Shown here in pieces: positions 1-6,933 of a stretch of DNA of 40,217 nt. The notes under the pieces are model-generated. The model did not search any database, was not told the DNA's origin, and saw nothing but the letters and a program-made list of their open reading frames with translations. Location: positions 61,025 to 101,241 of the forward strand of contig AOIR01000034.1 in the NCBI GenBank assembly GCA_000337115.1, given 5' to 3'. How positions within the stretch are numbered: position 1 is the stretch's first letter; each line of letters starts with the position of its first letter. Source of the DNA: Natrinema thermotolerans DSM 11552 (GTDB taxonomy: Archaea > Halobacteriota > Halobacteria > Halobacteriales > Natrialbaceae). The position numbers were made by a program, and so were the translations under genes.

Positions 1-318
1 TGGCGGCGGGCCGACCCCGCCGACAACGCCGCGAAGCTCTTTCGCCACCTCGAGGCAGGCTTGCTCGATGCGTTCGACGCGATCACCGTCTGTCACTGCT
101 TTACCGAGTACTACGACCTCGCCTCCGGTGGCGTCTCCTCGAAGCGGAAGAACGCCGAGTTCGTCGGCCGGATCGCGTCGCGGGCAGTCGACCGGTTCGC
201 GTACCATCCCGTCGAACTCCCCCTCGAGCCGCCGAAACGGGGCGGTGACCGCCCTCCGGATCTCCCCGCGGCCGTCGATCGGGCCGTCGACTCGATCGAT
301 CGCCACCTCGAGCGATAG
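1..318 (+). CDS. 3' part of an unrecognised protein gene (5' end outside window)
   Basis: An open frame runs from base 1 to a TAG at 316-318 and encodes the last 105 residues of a larger protein. The visible part starts WRRADPADNAAKLF and contains a Cys-His-Cys-rich stretch (TVCHCFTEYYDLASGG) followed by a basic segment (SSKRKNAEFVGR) and a Pro-rich acidic tail. Composition and codon use match the haloarchaeal neighbours, so it is a real gene rather than a chance frame. I do not recognise the family; the closely spaced Cys, His and Cys could be catalytic or metal-binding, but this is a guess. The next gene starts 90 bp downstream with its own TATA-like element. Confidence 0.6.
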   Translation, partial: WRRADPADNAAKLFRHLEAGLLDAFDAITVCHCFTEYYDLASGGVSSKRKNAEFVGRIASRAVDRFAYHPVELPLEPPKRGGDRPPDLPAAVDRAVDSIDRHLER

Positions 319-408
319 CGGTCGGTCGCCGCCGGTGCCCGGCTATCGGTGGCGTCGGCGGTTCCGGTAGCCGAGGAATTTTGGTCCCGTCTCACGCCCT
401 CTCGAGTC

Positions 409-1179
409 ATGGTAGCAGACTCCACAGTGTTCGTCACGGGCGCGAGCCAGGGACTGGGCCGAGAAATCGCCGTCGCATTCGCCGACGAGGGTGCGAACGT
501 CGTCCTCGCGGCCAGAAGCGACGGGATCTACGAGACCGAAGACCTGATCGACGCCCCCGAGCGGACGCTGACGGTCGAGACGGACGTGACCGATCCCGAC
601 TCGGTCGAAAACGCCATCGACGAGACGATCGAGACCTTCGGCGGGCTGGACTGTCTCGTGAACAACGCCGGGATCGCCGGCCCCACCGCGCCGCTCGAGG
701 AGACGACCGACGACGAGTGGCTCGAGACGCTCGATGTCAACGTCGTCGGCGTGGCACGTGTCACGCGGGCAGCGGCCCCGCACCTGCGCGAGTCCGAGCG
801 GGGCAGCGTCGTCAACATCTCCTCGATCGGCGGCAAGCGACCCTACGCCAACCGAGGGCCGTACGCCGCCTCGAAGATGGGGCTGATCGGCGTGACCCGC
901 GCACTGGCGGCGGAGTTCGGCGACGACGGCGTCACCGTCAACGCGATCTGTCCCGGCCCGGTCGAGGGCGACCGCATCCGAGGCGTCTTCGAGCGACAGG
1001 CCGAGGAGGCGGGCGTCCCCGTCGAGGCGGTCGAAGGCGAGGTCCGCGAGAGCCTCATGATCGACGACCTGGTCCCGCCCGAGGAGGTCGCCGACATGGC
1101 CGTCCACCTCGCGAGCGCGGCGTCGCGCCACGTCACGGGCCAGGACATCAACGTCTCGTCGGGCGGGGCGTGGTACTAG
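409..1179 (+). CDS. SDR family NAD(P)-dependent oxidoreductase
   Basis: This 256-aa classical short-chain dehydrogenase/reductase has every family landmark. The Rossmann glycine motif is TGASQGLG near residue 10. The structural NNAG motif is present, an NISS segment carries the catalytic Ser, and the YxxxK pair is Y152/K156 in GPYAASK. The PG motif (CPGPVEG) follows, and the C-terminus ends in SSGGAWY. The protein is expected to be cytosolic and to oxidise or reduce a small alcohol or ketone; the 3-oxoacyl-ACP-reductase/glucose-dehydrogenase-like pattern does not identify a substrate. The ATG at 409 was chosen because a TATA-like GGAATTTTGG at about 375-384 lies 25-30 bp upstream, giving a leaderless or nearly leaderless mRNA. 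The upstream in-frame start at 349 would place the TATA inside the coding region. Confidence 0.92.
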   Translation: MVADSTVFVTGASQGLGREIAVAFADEGANVVLAARSDGIYETEDLIDAPERTLTVETDVTDPDSVENAIDETIETFGGLDCLVNNAGIAGPTAPLEETTDDEWLETLDVNVVGVARVTRAAAPHLRESERGSVVNISSIGGKRPYANRGPYAASKMGLIGVTRALAAEFGDDGVTVNAICPGPVEGDRIRGVFERQAEEAGVPVEAVEGEVRESLMIDDLVPPEEVADMAVHLASAASRHVTGQDINVSSGGAWY

Positions 1180-1192
1180 CGCCGGCCCGAAG

Positions 1193-1993
1193 TCAGAGGA
1201 CGGCGAGAACCGCGACGAGCAGGCCGACGCCGACGAAAACCCCGCCGGCCGCCCGACGGAGCCGAACCGACGAGCGCACCTGCTCGCGCTGGTCCTCGAG
1301 GCTCCCGGCCGCGATCGCGAGCGGCGTCTCGTCGGTTCCGCGGAGGGCGTAGCCGTCGGCCGTCTCGATCAGTTCGCCCCGAACGACCAGTTCGTCGCCG
1401 TCACGGACGACGGTGGCCTGATACTTGTCGGGCATGGTGGTCTTTCCGCCGACGCTCACGTTGAACTCGAGGTCGCTGACGACGCCGTCCTCGCCCGCCA
1501 ACCCGGTTCGCTCGAGGAAGCGATTGACCGGATCGAGGTCGCCGAGATAGGACTCCGTTTCGGGATCGCCCAGGAACAACCCCGGCGAGTCGAAGGGATC
1601 GTCGTCCCCGTCGGTCGCCAGCGTCGTTGCGTCCACGCGGACGCGATCCCAACCCTGATCGACGGCGAACTCGCCGATCGCCAGTTCGGACTCGGCGGTC
1701 CGCCACCGGCTGCCGTTTCCCGTGTTCTCCTTCTGACGAACGCGCCACGCCCAGAGCGCGGCCGACTCGCCCCCGTTCGGTTCGGGGCCGGTCCGCGTCG
1801 GCGACGCCGACTCGAGGACGTGGACCGGGCCGCTGATCGTCGCTTCGCCGCCCGGCTCGACCGGCTCGTCGCTCGCCGACGCGAGTTCGCCGATCGTTTC
1901 GCTCCGATCGTCGAGTTCGCCGGCTCGAGACAGTACGATCCCGCCGAACAGGAGAAAGATCCCGCCGATGACGAGTGCGAACACTTGGACCAT
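1193..1993 (-). CDS. GIDE-domain-like membrane protein
   Basis: The 266-aa product has an N-terminal membrane helix (residues 1-22, VQVFALVIGGIFLLFGGIVL) and a C-terminal helix (about 247-266, GGVFVGVGLLVAVLAVL). Between them is a soluble acidic domain rich in beta strands. This two-helix layout, with an intervening segment reading roughly GPVHVLESASPTRTGPEPNG then WAWRVRQKE, resembles the archaeal GIDE (E3 ubiquitin ligase-like) proteins. No RING motif is visible, so ligase activity is not implied. The start at 1993 (MVQVF) follows a TATA-like AGTTATTATG at about 2019-2028. It is convergent with the SDR gene, with 13 bp between the stops. The family assignment is moderate; haloarchaeal two-TM hypothetical protein is the safe description. 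Confidence 0.75.
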   Translation of the reverse strand: MVQVFALVIGGIFLLFGGIVLSRAGELDDRSETIGELASASDEPVEPGGEATISGPVHVLESASPTRTGPEPNGGESAALWAWRVRQKENTGNGSRWRTAESELAIGEFAVDQGWDRVRVDATTLATDGDDDPFDSPGLFLGDPETESYLGDLDPVNRFLERTGLAGEDGVVSDLEFNVSVGGKTTMPDKYQATVVRDGDELVVRGELIETADGYALRGTDETPLAIAAGSLEDQREQVRSSVRLRRAAGGVFVGVGLLVAVLAVL

Positions 1994-2153
1994 GGCCGAG
2001 ATGTTGCCATCGAGACATAATAACTGTCCGAAAGCGACCGATCTCGGCGGCGGGCCGCAGCGACCGCGCGGACGCCGTTGCCGCGCTCGCGTCGCTGGTC
2101 GACCTCGAACTCACGACCGAAAAAACGGGCGTCGCAGAGGGATCCGGCGCCGG

Positions 2154-2573
2154 CTACTCGATATCGATCCGCTTCGAGTCCTCGCCCTCCGAAACCTTCG
2201 GGAGGTGGACCGTCAGCACGCCGTTCTCGAAGCCGGCCGCGACTCCTTCCTCGTCGACCGGCTCCGGCAGGCGGATCCGACGACTCGCGGTAGTCTCGGT
2301 CCGCTCGCGGCGGATATACCGGCTCTCGGCGTCCTCGACCTCGTCGGTCCGGGCGGCCTCGAGGCGCAACGTTCCGTCCGCGAGCGTCAGTTCGATGTCG
2401 TCGGTCTCGTAGCCGGGCAGGTCGGCCGTGACGACGAACTCCTCGCCGGTGTCGGCGACGTCGACCGGCACCGAGCCGGGGACCTGTAGCCCACCGGCGG
2501 TCATCCCCTCCTCGACCTGACTGCTCACGCGGTCGAGCATCTCCTCGATCTCGTCGAACGGATTTCGTCGCAT
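2154..2573 (-). CDS. Hsp20/alpha-crystallin family small heat-shock protein
   Basis: This 139-aa ATP-independent chaperone is expected to bind unfolding proteins in the cytosol. It begins MRRNPFDEIEEMLDRV, the usual haloarchaeal Hsp20 amphipathic N-terminus. The alpha-crystallin beta-sandwich covers about residues 40-125 (VDVADTGEEFVVTADLPGYE through the signature ENGVLTVHLPK), and the C-terminus is the short acidic KRIDIE. The DLPGYE and GVLTVHLPK motifs are diagnostic. I chose the ATG at 2573 over a longer frame to 2639, because a TATA-like AATTTATCC sits at about 2603-2611 and the N-terminus matches the family. The peroxiredoxin gene lies just upstream on the same strand; both fit a protein-quality/stress role but have separate promoters. 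Confidence 0.93.
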   Translation of the reverse strand: MRRNPFDEIEEMLDRVSSQVEEGMTAGGLQVPGSVPVDVADTGEEFVVTADLPGYETDDIELTLADGTLRLEAARTDEVEDAESRYIRRERTETTASRRIRLPEPVDEEGVAAGFENGVLTVHLPKVSEGEDSKRIDIE

Positions 2574-2635
2574 ACGTACTACTAGAACTCCACCGGGGAT
2601 AAATTCTGCCCGCGATGCGTCGACAGAAGTCGTCG

Positions 2636-3094
2636 TCACTCCGGCAGCGTCACGAGGCCGTCCTCGAGTGCGTCGAGCAGCACCTCGCGGGCGTGGCCGT
2701 CGGGGTCGACGCCGTCGTAAGCGGCCTGTACCTCGCCGTCGGAAAGCAGGAACGTCGTCCGCGTCGTCACGCCGCTGTCGCGCAGTTCGACGCCGAAGGC
2801 GTCGGCGATCTCGGCGTCGGGGTCCGCGAGCAGATCGAACTCGAGCCCCTCCGAATCGCAGAACGTACGGTGGGAGTCGACGTCGTCGATCGAGACGCCG
2901 TAGACATCGACGCCGGCCTCGCGGTAGGTCTCGAGTTCGCGCTGGAACTGGTTTGCCTCGACCGTACAGCCGGGGGTATCGTCTTTCGGATAGAAATACA
3001 GGACCGTCGGCGATTCGAACGAGAGGGTGACGTCCTCGCCGTCCTGGTTCGGTGCCGTTACGGTCGGCGCGTCGTCGCCTGCATCGAGTGCCAT
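2636..3094 (-). CDS. Peroxiredoxin (Bcp/PrxQ type, AhpC/TSA family)
   Basis: This 152-aa thiol peroxidase reduces H2O2 and organic hydroperoxides. The thioredoxin-fold motif YFYPKDDTPGCTVEANQF holds the peroxidatic Cys (C43) with the conserved Thr and Pro before it. The usual PrxQ resolving Cys five residues later is absent (the position is Asn), so the enzyme is 1-Cys or uses the other visible Cys in TFCDSEG, about residue 83. The ATG at 3094 (MALDAGDDAP) matches the family N-terminus; the open frame extends upstream to 3187 but those residues (basic, Pro-rich) are untypical. A short membrane-peptide gene is transcribed divergently from 3186. Confidence 0.93.
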   Translation of the reverse strand: MALDAGDDAPTVTAPNQDGEDVTLSFESPTVLYFYPKDDTPGCTVEANQFQRELETYREAGVDVYGVSIDDVDSHRTFCDSEGLEFDLLADPDAEIADAFGVELRDSGVTTRTTFLLSDGEVQAAYDGVDPDGHAREVLLDALEDGLVTLPE

Positions 3095-3185
3095 ACCCGT
3101 GCTACGGCGGGGCACGGAAAACGGCTTCCGGTACGGTTCGGGATCGATCGCGACTATTATGCCGGGCGTCGGCCTACGGTCGCGC

Positions 3186-3347
3186 ATGGAAGACGTCGTT
3201 CTTCACACCGGTACGGAACATCCCGACCTCCTGTGGATCGTCGTCCCGGCCCTGCTCTCGTTCGTCGCCGGGCTCGCGATCGGCCTCTTCGCGTATGCAG
3301 ACCGCATTCGGGCGTGGCTCCGCCCGGACGGCTCGACGACCGACTGA
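3186..3347 (+). CDS. Small single-span membrane protein (53 aa)
   Basis: The product is an acidic N-terminus (MEDVVLHTGTEHPDL), one strong membrane helix at about residues 16-40 (LWIVVPALLSFVAGLAIGLFAY), then a short positively charged and polar tail. The ATG at 3186 follows a TATA-like GACTATTATGCC at about 3151-3162 at the right distance for a leaderless start. Peptides of this shape are common conserved haloarchaeal hypotheticals; no function is known to me. It is divergent from the peroxiredoxin and convergent with pheA, with 24 bp between stops. Confidence 0.7.
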   Translation: MEDVVLHTGTEHPDLLWIVVPALLSFVAGLAIGLFAYADRIRAWLRPDGSTTD

Positions 3348-3371
3348 TCCGCCGGGTCGTCGTGCCGTCGA

Positions 3372-4190
3372 CTACTCGACGACGTGTTCGGTATCGTACG
3401 AACCCAGCCGCTTGACCCACCCCTTCTCGGCCAGTTCCTCGAGGTCCGCGATCGCCGCCTGCGTTCGGGACTCGTAGAGGCCGGCCTCGAAGTCGACGTG
3501 GAAGACGTAGTCGCCGAGTCGCTGGCCGCTCGGCCGTGACTCGACGCGGGTCAGGTTGATGTCGCGGTCCGCGAACGGCTCGAGCAACTCGAGTAGCAGG
3601 CCGGGGTAGTTGGCGTTGGGGTAGACCACTAGCGAGGTCTTCCCGCCGCCCGTCGACCGCTCCGCGGCGGGCGCGATCGCGAAAAAGCGCGTCGCGTTCG
3701 AGTCCTGATCCTGAATGTCCTCGGCCAGGACCTCGAGTTCGACGCCGTCATCGGCGTTGGCCGGGTGGCCGATCCCGGCGACCGACGGATCGTCGCGGGC
3801 GAACTCGACCCCCTGTGCCGTACTCGCGACGGCCTCGAGGGTGGCGTCGGGGTACTCGCGCTCGAGGTAGGAGCGACACTGTGCGAGCGCCTGTGAGTGG
3901 CTCGCGACGGTGTCGAACTCGGGTCCTTGCGCCAGCAGGGCGTGTCTGATCGGCGTGACGATCTCGCGGACGACGGCGACGTCGTACTCCGCGAGGGCGT
4001 CGAGGCTCTCGGTGACCGATCCCTCGATGCTGTTCTCGATCGGGATGACGCCGCGGTCGTACTCGCCGCCGTCGACGGCGTCGACGATCGCCGTGACCGA
4101 CTGGCGGAAGTCGATCTCGCCGTCGTCGGCGACCGCCGTCGTCGCTCGGTGTGAGTAGGTCCCTTCGGGTCCCAGCGTGACTGCAGCCAT
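3372..4190 (-). CDS. pheA: Prephenate dehydratase
   Basis: This 272-aa enzyme converts prephenate to phenylpyruvate, the committed step of phenylalanine synthesis. Residues 1-180 are the periplasmic-binding-protein-like PDT domain: LGPEGTYSHRA at the N-terminus, PIENSIEGSV near residue 50, and the catalytic-site signature DSNATRFF near 163. Residues about 185-265 form an ACT regulatory domain with the ESRP motif (TRVESRPSGQRLGDYVFHVDFE), the expected phenylalanine-sensing site, so allosteric feedback inhibition is likely. It is a stand-alone PDT with no chorismate mutase fusion, as is usual in archaea. A TATA-like CTTTTGACC lies at about 4214-4222. The aminoacyl-tRNA synthetases pheST and trpS lie 3-12 kb away on the same strand but not in the same operon. 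Confidence 0.96.
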   Translation of the reverse strand: MAAVTLGPEGTYSHRATTAVADDGEIDFRQSVTAIVDAVDGGEYDRGVIPIENSIEGSVTESLDALAEYDVAVVREIVTPIRHALLAQGPEFDTVASHSQALAQCRSYLEREYPDATLEAVASTAQGVEFARDDPSVAGIGHPANADDGVELEVLAEDIQDQDSNATRFFAIAPAAERSTGGGKTSLVVYPNANYPGLLLELLEPFADRDINLTRVESRPSGQRLGDYVFHVDFEAGLYESRTQAAIADLEELAEKGWVKRLGSYDTEHVVE

Positions 4191-4282
4191 TACGAACCGA
4201 TAGCAGGCTACGGGTCAAAAGACCGTTGGGTTTCTCGGCGGTGTGCTGGCGGCTCCACGGCCGGCGGCTCGTCGAACGCAGG

Positions 4283-5602
4283 TCAGTCGTCGGACGGTTC
4301 GCCCGCGACGGTACTCCCGGCGCTCGCGGCGACGAAGCCGTCCTCGGTCGCCCGCTCGGCGACGTGGGGCTGGAAGACCCACGCACACAGCAAGACGATG
4401 GGGATCATCGTGGCCGCGACGACGGAGTAGCCGGTGTGGAGGCTCGGTATCACCGACGCGGCGTAGACGAGCGGGTAGACGATCCCGCCGACCGTCCCGA
4501 CGCCGCCGACGACGCCGGCGACGCTCCCGGAACTGTTCGGGAACATGGCCGGGACCTGCGCGAAGATAGCGCCCTCGGCGAACGCACAGCCCATCCCGAC
4601 GACGAAGCCGGCGGCGACCGCGAGCATGACCTGTCCGGACAGCCCGGCCAGCGTCATCCCGATCATCGCCAGCACGATGAAACACAGCGAGACGAACGTC
4701 CACTGCTCGCGGTACCGACCGGTGAAGACGGGCAGGATGTTCTTTTCCTTGCGCGCGAGCAGGTCACTGACGTAGCCGCCGAAGGGCCGCAACAGCCCGG
4801 CCGCGACCGAGAACGTCGCCGCGAACGTACTCGCGAGGACGAGGTTCTCCGTGTTGAACCCCTCGCGGTAGTAGGTCGCCAGCCAGCCGTTCATCGACAG
4901 CTCGAGGCCGAAGCTCATCACGTACGCCAGCGCGAGGACGACGGTTCCGTAGCGAGTAGCGGTGTGAAGCCACTGTTTGAGCGTCGCGCTCTCGGCGGTC
5001 GCCTGCCGGCGCTGCTCGGACTTGGCGGCCTCGCCGATCGTGTAGTAGACGATCGCCAGCAGGATCGAGACGATCCCGGTGTAGAAGAAGGCGGCCCGCC
5101 AGTTGCTCTCGAAGAGGGGGCCGCTCCACCCCTCGCCGAACACGCGCGGGAGGATCAATGCACCGCCGGCGGCACCGGCGTTCCCGACGCCGGCATAGAT
5201 CCCCTCAGCGGTCCCCAGGTGTTCCTCGTCGAACCACTCGGAGACGTGCTGGATCCCGATGACGAAGGTGATCCCCGCCGTCGCGACGATCAGCCGCGTG
5301 ACGAAGAACACGCTGTAGGACTGGGCAAACGCCGACGCCATCGAGAACACGCCGACGTAGGCCAAGACGATAGCGAACACCGTCGGCGCGCCCCAGCGAT
5401 CGGAGAGCCAGCCCGTCAGTATCCGACCGAACGGTGCGAGCCAGATCGCCGCGCTCGCCAGAATCCCGATCTCAGTCACCGAGAGGCCGAACTCCTCGGC
5501 CATCGGCCCGGTAAACGGCGCGAAGGAAAACCAGATGAGAAACGAGAAGTTGAACCCGATCGTCGCCAACACCAACGTCCGCCACTTGGTCATCTTGATC
5601 AC
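4283..5602 (-). CDS. NarK/NNP-type nitrate/nitrite transporter (MFS)
   Basis: This 439-aa major facilitator has about 12 membrane helices. Features of the nitrate/nitrite porter group are visible: the N-terminal [17 protein letters not shown], the loop motif [13 protein letters not shown] after helix 2, the glycine-rich helix [11 protein letters not shown] near residue 140 and a second glycine-rich run [15 protein letters not shown] near 385. The start is the GTG at 5602: a strong Shine-Dalgarno GGAGGTGA lies 6 nt upstream, unusual here because most genes are leaderless. No nitrate reductase or nir gene is adjacent, so whether it works in assimilation or respiration is open. The 440-bp AT-rich upstream region contains two palindromes, described separately. 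Confidence 0.9.
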   Translation of the reverse strand: MIKMTKWRTLVLATIGFNFSFLIWFSFAPFTGPMAEEFGLSVTEIGILASAAIWLAPFGRILTGWLSDRWGAPTVFAIVLAYVGVFSMASAFAQSYSVFFVTRLIVATAGITFVIGIQHVSEWFDEEHLGTAEGIYAGVGNAGAAGGALILPRVFGEGWSGPLFESNWRAAFFYTGIVSILLAIVYYTIGEAAKSEQRRQATAESATLKQWLHTATRYGTVVLALAYVMSFGLELSMNGWLATYYREGFNTENLVLASTFAATFSVAAGLLRPFGGYVSDLLARKEKNILPVFTGRYREQWTFVSLCFIVLAMIGMTLAGLSGQVMLAVAAGFVVGMGCAFAEGAIFAQVPAMFPNSSGSVAGVVGGVGTVGGIVYPLVYAASVIPSLHTGYSVVAATMIPIVLLCAWVFQPHVAERATEDGFVAASAGSTVAGEPSDD

Positions 5603-5608
5603 GGCTGC

Positions 5609-5616
5609 TCACCTCC
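5609..5616 (-). promoter_or_regulatory. Strong Shine-Dalgarno fixing the GTG start of the NarK-type gene
   Basis: The minus strand reads GGAGGTGA, six bases before the GTG at 5602-5600. It is complementary to the 3' end of 16S rRNA and decides the GTG over the internal ATG three codons later. Its presence implies a real 5' leader. A TATA-like CTATTAAGAG at 5650-5659 would give a leader of about 25-30 nt. Confidence 0.75.
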
Positions 5617-5667
5617 TGAAACGGCAACAACCCCTCTTTTCGATATGGCTCTTAATAGCGCAGATAA

Positions 5668-5683
5668 GGGGACAAACTTCCCC
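5668..5683. promoter_or_regulatory. GGGGA-N6-TCCCC dyad just upstream of the NarK-type promoter
   Basis: This perfect 5-bp inverted repeat with a 6-bp spacer sits about 9 bp upstream of the TATA-like CTATTAAGAG (minus strand, 5650-5659), where an archaeal activator or repressor would contact the pre-initiation complex. It could be an operator for a nitrate/oxygen-responsive regulator; that is inference from position only. Confidence 0.4.
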
Positions 5684-5806
5684 AATATTGCCGATATACT
5701 CTTATCTATGCTGTATGAACCGGTGAAACAGTCTACGTTCATCCACATGCTCTGCTCGAGCGAAACGCGACCGTCCGTATAAACCTACTTATTAGAACAA
5801 CCCCAT

Positions 5807-5828
5807 CTGTTGGGTCACTTCCCAACAG
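5807..5828. repeat. 8-bp perfect inverted repeat CTGTTGGG-N6-CCCAACAG
   Basis: The arms at 5807-5814 and 5821-5828 are exact reverse complements with spacer TCACTT. The repeat stands in AT-rich DNA about 205 bp upstream of the transporter start, close to a minus-strand TTTATA (about 5778-5783). It may be a distal operator, a terminator hairpin, or part of an unrecognised small RNA. Confidence 0.4.
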
Positions 5829-6044
5829 GTACGTCCAGTATTATTCCATATGTAGTTCTGACAAATGCAGACTATACGATCTTTCCATCGACATACAGAA
5901 CCATAACGAAGGGCTGGTGGTCGATCGTCGACTTCCTGTTGCGGCCGACCCATCTCGGTCGCTTCGGGCGACGCTGGTGACGGGCTCTCCACTGCGCCCA
6001 CGCCGGTGTCGTCGAGACACCGAGAAAACGACCGAGCGGGCGAC

Positions 6045-6353
6045 TTACTCGTCTAAGTGTTCGATTCCCTTCTTCGAGACGTTCGCTTCCGTGATCTCGT
6101 CGGGCATCCAGTCGGGTTTGTCGTCCGGTGCCGTCTCCTCCCACGCCCAGCCGTCGTAGATGTGGACTTTGTCGGTCCCTTTCTCCCGCAGTCTGAGTTC
6201 GACCCGCTCGGCCGACTCCTCGCTCGAGCCGGGCTCGAGTCGCCGGGCCGCCTTGAGCGCCGCCTGCCGGGGGGTGTTCCCCGAGAAGACGCTCGATTCG
6301 TCGCCGCCCGATTCGCGCAGTGCAAAGTTTCGTTTCCCGTCTTCGCGTACCAT
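6045..6353 (-). CDS. Non-histone chromosomal protein MC1
   Basis: This 102-aa protein is the haloarchaeal form of MC1, an architectural protein that binds and bends DNA. It starts MVREDGKRNFALR and has the family core ESSVFSGNTPRQAALKAARR (residues about 20-40), a basic amphipathic segment, the strand ELRLREKGTDKVHIYDGW, and the C-terminal tail PDWMPDEITEANVSKKG. The length is close to the methanogen MC1 (about 93 aa), with a more acidic surface as expected for a salt-in cell. The ATG at 6353 was selected over a 45-codon upstream extension: a minus-strand CTTTATG (about 6392-6398) gives a short leader. It is transcribed divergently from the AbrB-like gene, across 223 bp. Confidence 0.92.
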   Translation of the reverse strand: MVREDGKRNFALRESGGDESSVFSGNTPRQAALKAARRLEPGSSEESAERVELRLREKGTDKVHIYDGWAWEETAPDDKPDWMPDEITEANVSKKGIEHLDE

Positions 6354-6576
6354 GATTTTCGCCTCCGTGTCAGTCCAGCACACGATCCGACATAAAGATA
6401 TCCCCACTAATCGACCGACTGCGTCGGTATCTTTAAGTGAGCAGCGGCCGCCACATTTCCGCAGTTTCCGCGTCGACGGTCCCGCCACCGCGTGGCGCCA
6501 CCCGTCCGGGTCACGCTCCGAGGCGTCGAAAACACTTAAGTATATCCTACGGCGAAGTTCGGGATAGAATCCCGCG
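6354..6576. promoter_or_regulatory. Divergent promoter region between MC1 and the AbrB-like gene
   Basis: The minus-strand TATA-like CTTTATG at about 6392-6398 serves MC1. A second minus-strand TTAAAG-type element lies near 6430-6436, and between them sits the dyad ACCGAC-TGC-GTCGGT (6414-6428). On the plus strand, CTTAAGTATATCC (6534-6546) serves the AbrB-like gene, with the expected start near 6567. No gene is seen in this interval. Confidence 0.55.
6560..6574 (+). promoter_or_regulatory. Hairpin/operator CGGGAT-AGA-ATCCCG at the AbrB-like start
   Basis: This perfect 6-bp inverted repeat with a 3-nt loop spans the predicted transcription start and ends 2 nt before the ATG at 6577. In DNA it could be an autoregulatory operator for the AbrB-like protein. 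In RNA it would be a 5'-end hairpin if transcription starts upstream of it. Confidence 0.4.
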
Positions 6577-6774
6577 ATGGTACGGAAAAAGAAGCTGAGT
6601 CCAAGCGGTGCGAAAGACGAAGACGGTAACTACCACAACGTCCATCTGAACCTCCACGAGGACGAACTCGAGGTCGCGGGCATGGATATCGGTGACGAAG
6701 TCTTCGTCCGAGTCCGGGACGGCAAGATCATCATCCAAAAAGCCGACGAGGACGACGTCGAACACGAGTTCTAA
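6577..6774 (+). CDS. Small AbrB/SpoVT-like DNA-binding protein
   Basis: The 65-aa product starts with a basic MVRKKKLSPSG and then carries a swapped-hairpin-like core, MDIGDEVFVRVRDGKIIIQKA, ending in an acidic EDDVEHEF. The G-D-x-V-x-V-x-x-x-x-G-x-I-x-I-x-K pattern is that of the AbrB/MazE/SpoVT superfamily, which binds DNA as a dimer. The protein is short for a full AbrB, and no toxin gene lies next to it, so it is more likely a regulator than an antitoxin. The promoter is CTTAAGTATAT (6534-6544). The large palindromic repeat at 6778-6840 follows three bases after the stop. Confidence 0.75.
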   Translation: MVRKKKLSPSGAKDEDGNYHNVHLNLHEDELEVAGMDIGDEVFVRVRDGKIIIQKADEDDVEHEF

Positions 6775-6777
6775 GAC

Positions 6778-6840
6778 CCACCTTTTTACGCCTCGGGGTT
6801 CGCTCGCGAAGCGAGCGAACCACTCGGCGCAAAAATCTGG
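6778..6840. repeat. Long composite palindrome downstream of the AbrB-like gene (terminator-like)
   Basis: The core GGTTCGCTCGC (6797-6807), loop GAA, GCGAGCGAACC (6811-6821) is an 11-bp perfect stem. The outer arms 6778-6792 and 6826-6840 pair at 12 of 15 positions and place a T5 on one side and A5 on the other. The structure is therefore a possible bidirectional terminator between the AbrB-like gene and pheT. Bases 6850-6880 add a direct GCTCGCTCG repeat. The GC-only core with GAA loop looks like the palindromic intergenic repeats dispersed in haloarchaeal genomes (recalled, not searched). Confidence 0.65.
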
Positions 6841-6933
6841 ACCAAAAAAGCCGCTCGCTCGTTTCACTCGCTCGCGGTACAATACTCGGACTGCAACCGC
6901 AGTAACGCCGCTGAAACGAAAAAACTGCTCTCC

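Larger units (their letters stand above)
5603..6044. other. AT-rich gene-free region upstream of the NarK-type gene
   Basis: No convincing gene is visible in these 442 bp. Short frames exist, but none has family resemblance, a promoter and haloarchaeal codon use together. The stretch 5630-5900 is clearly poorer in GC than its surroundings. It contains a TATA-like element for the transporter (5650-5659), the palindrome at 5668-5683, and an 8-bp inverted repeat at 5807-5828. Bases 6012-6026 (GTGTC-GTCGA-GACAC) form a small hairpin downstream of the MC1 gene and could help end its transcript. Confidence 0.5.

Noticed and set aside
4226-5782. Long plus-strand open frame (518 codons) opposite the NarK-type gene
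   Set aside because: It is antisense to a clear MFS gene, has Asp/Arg/Gly/His-rich composition without any family motif, and is explained by GC-rich third positions of the minus strand.
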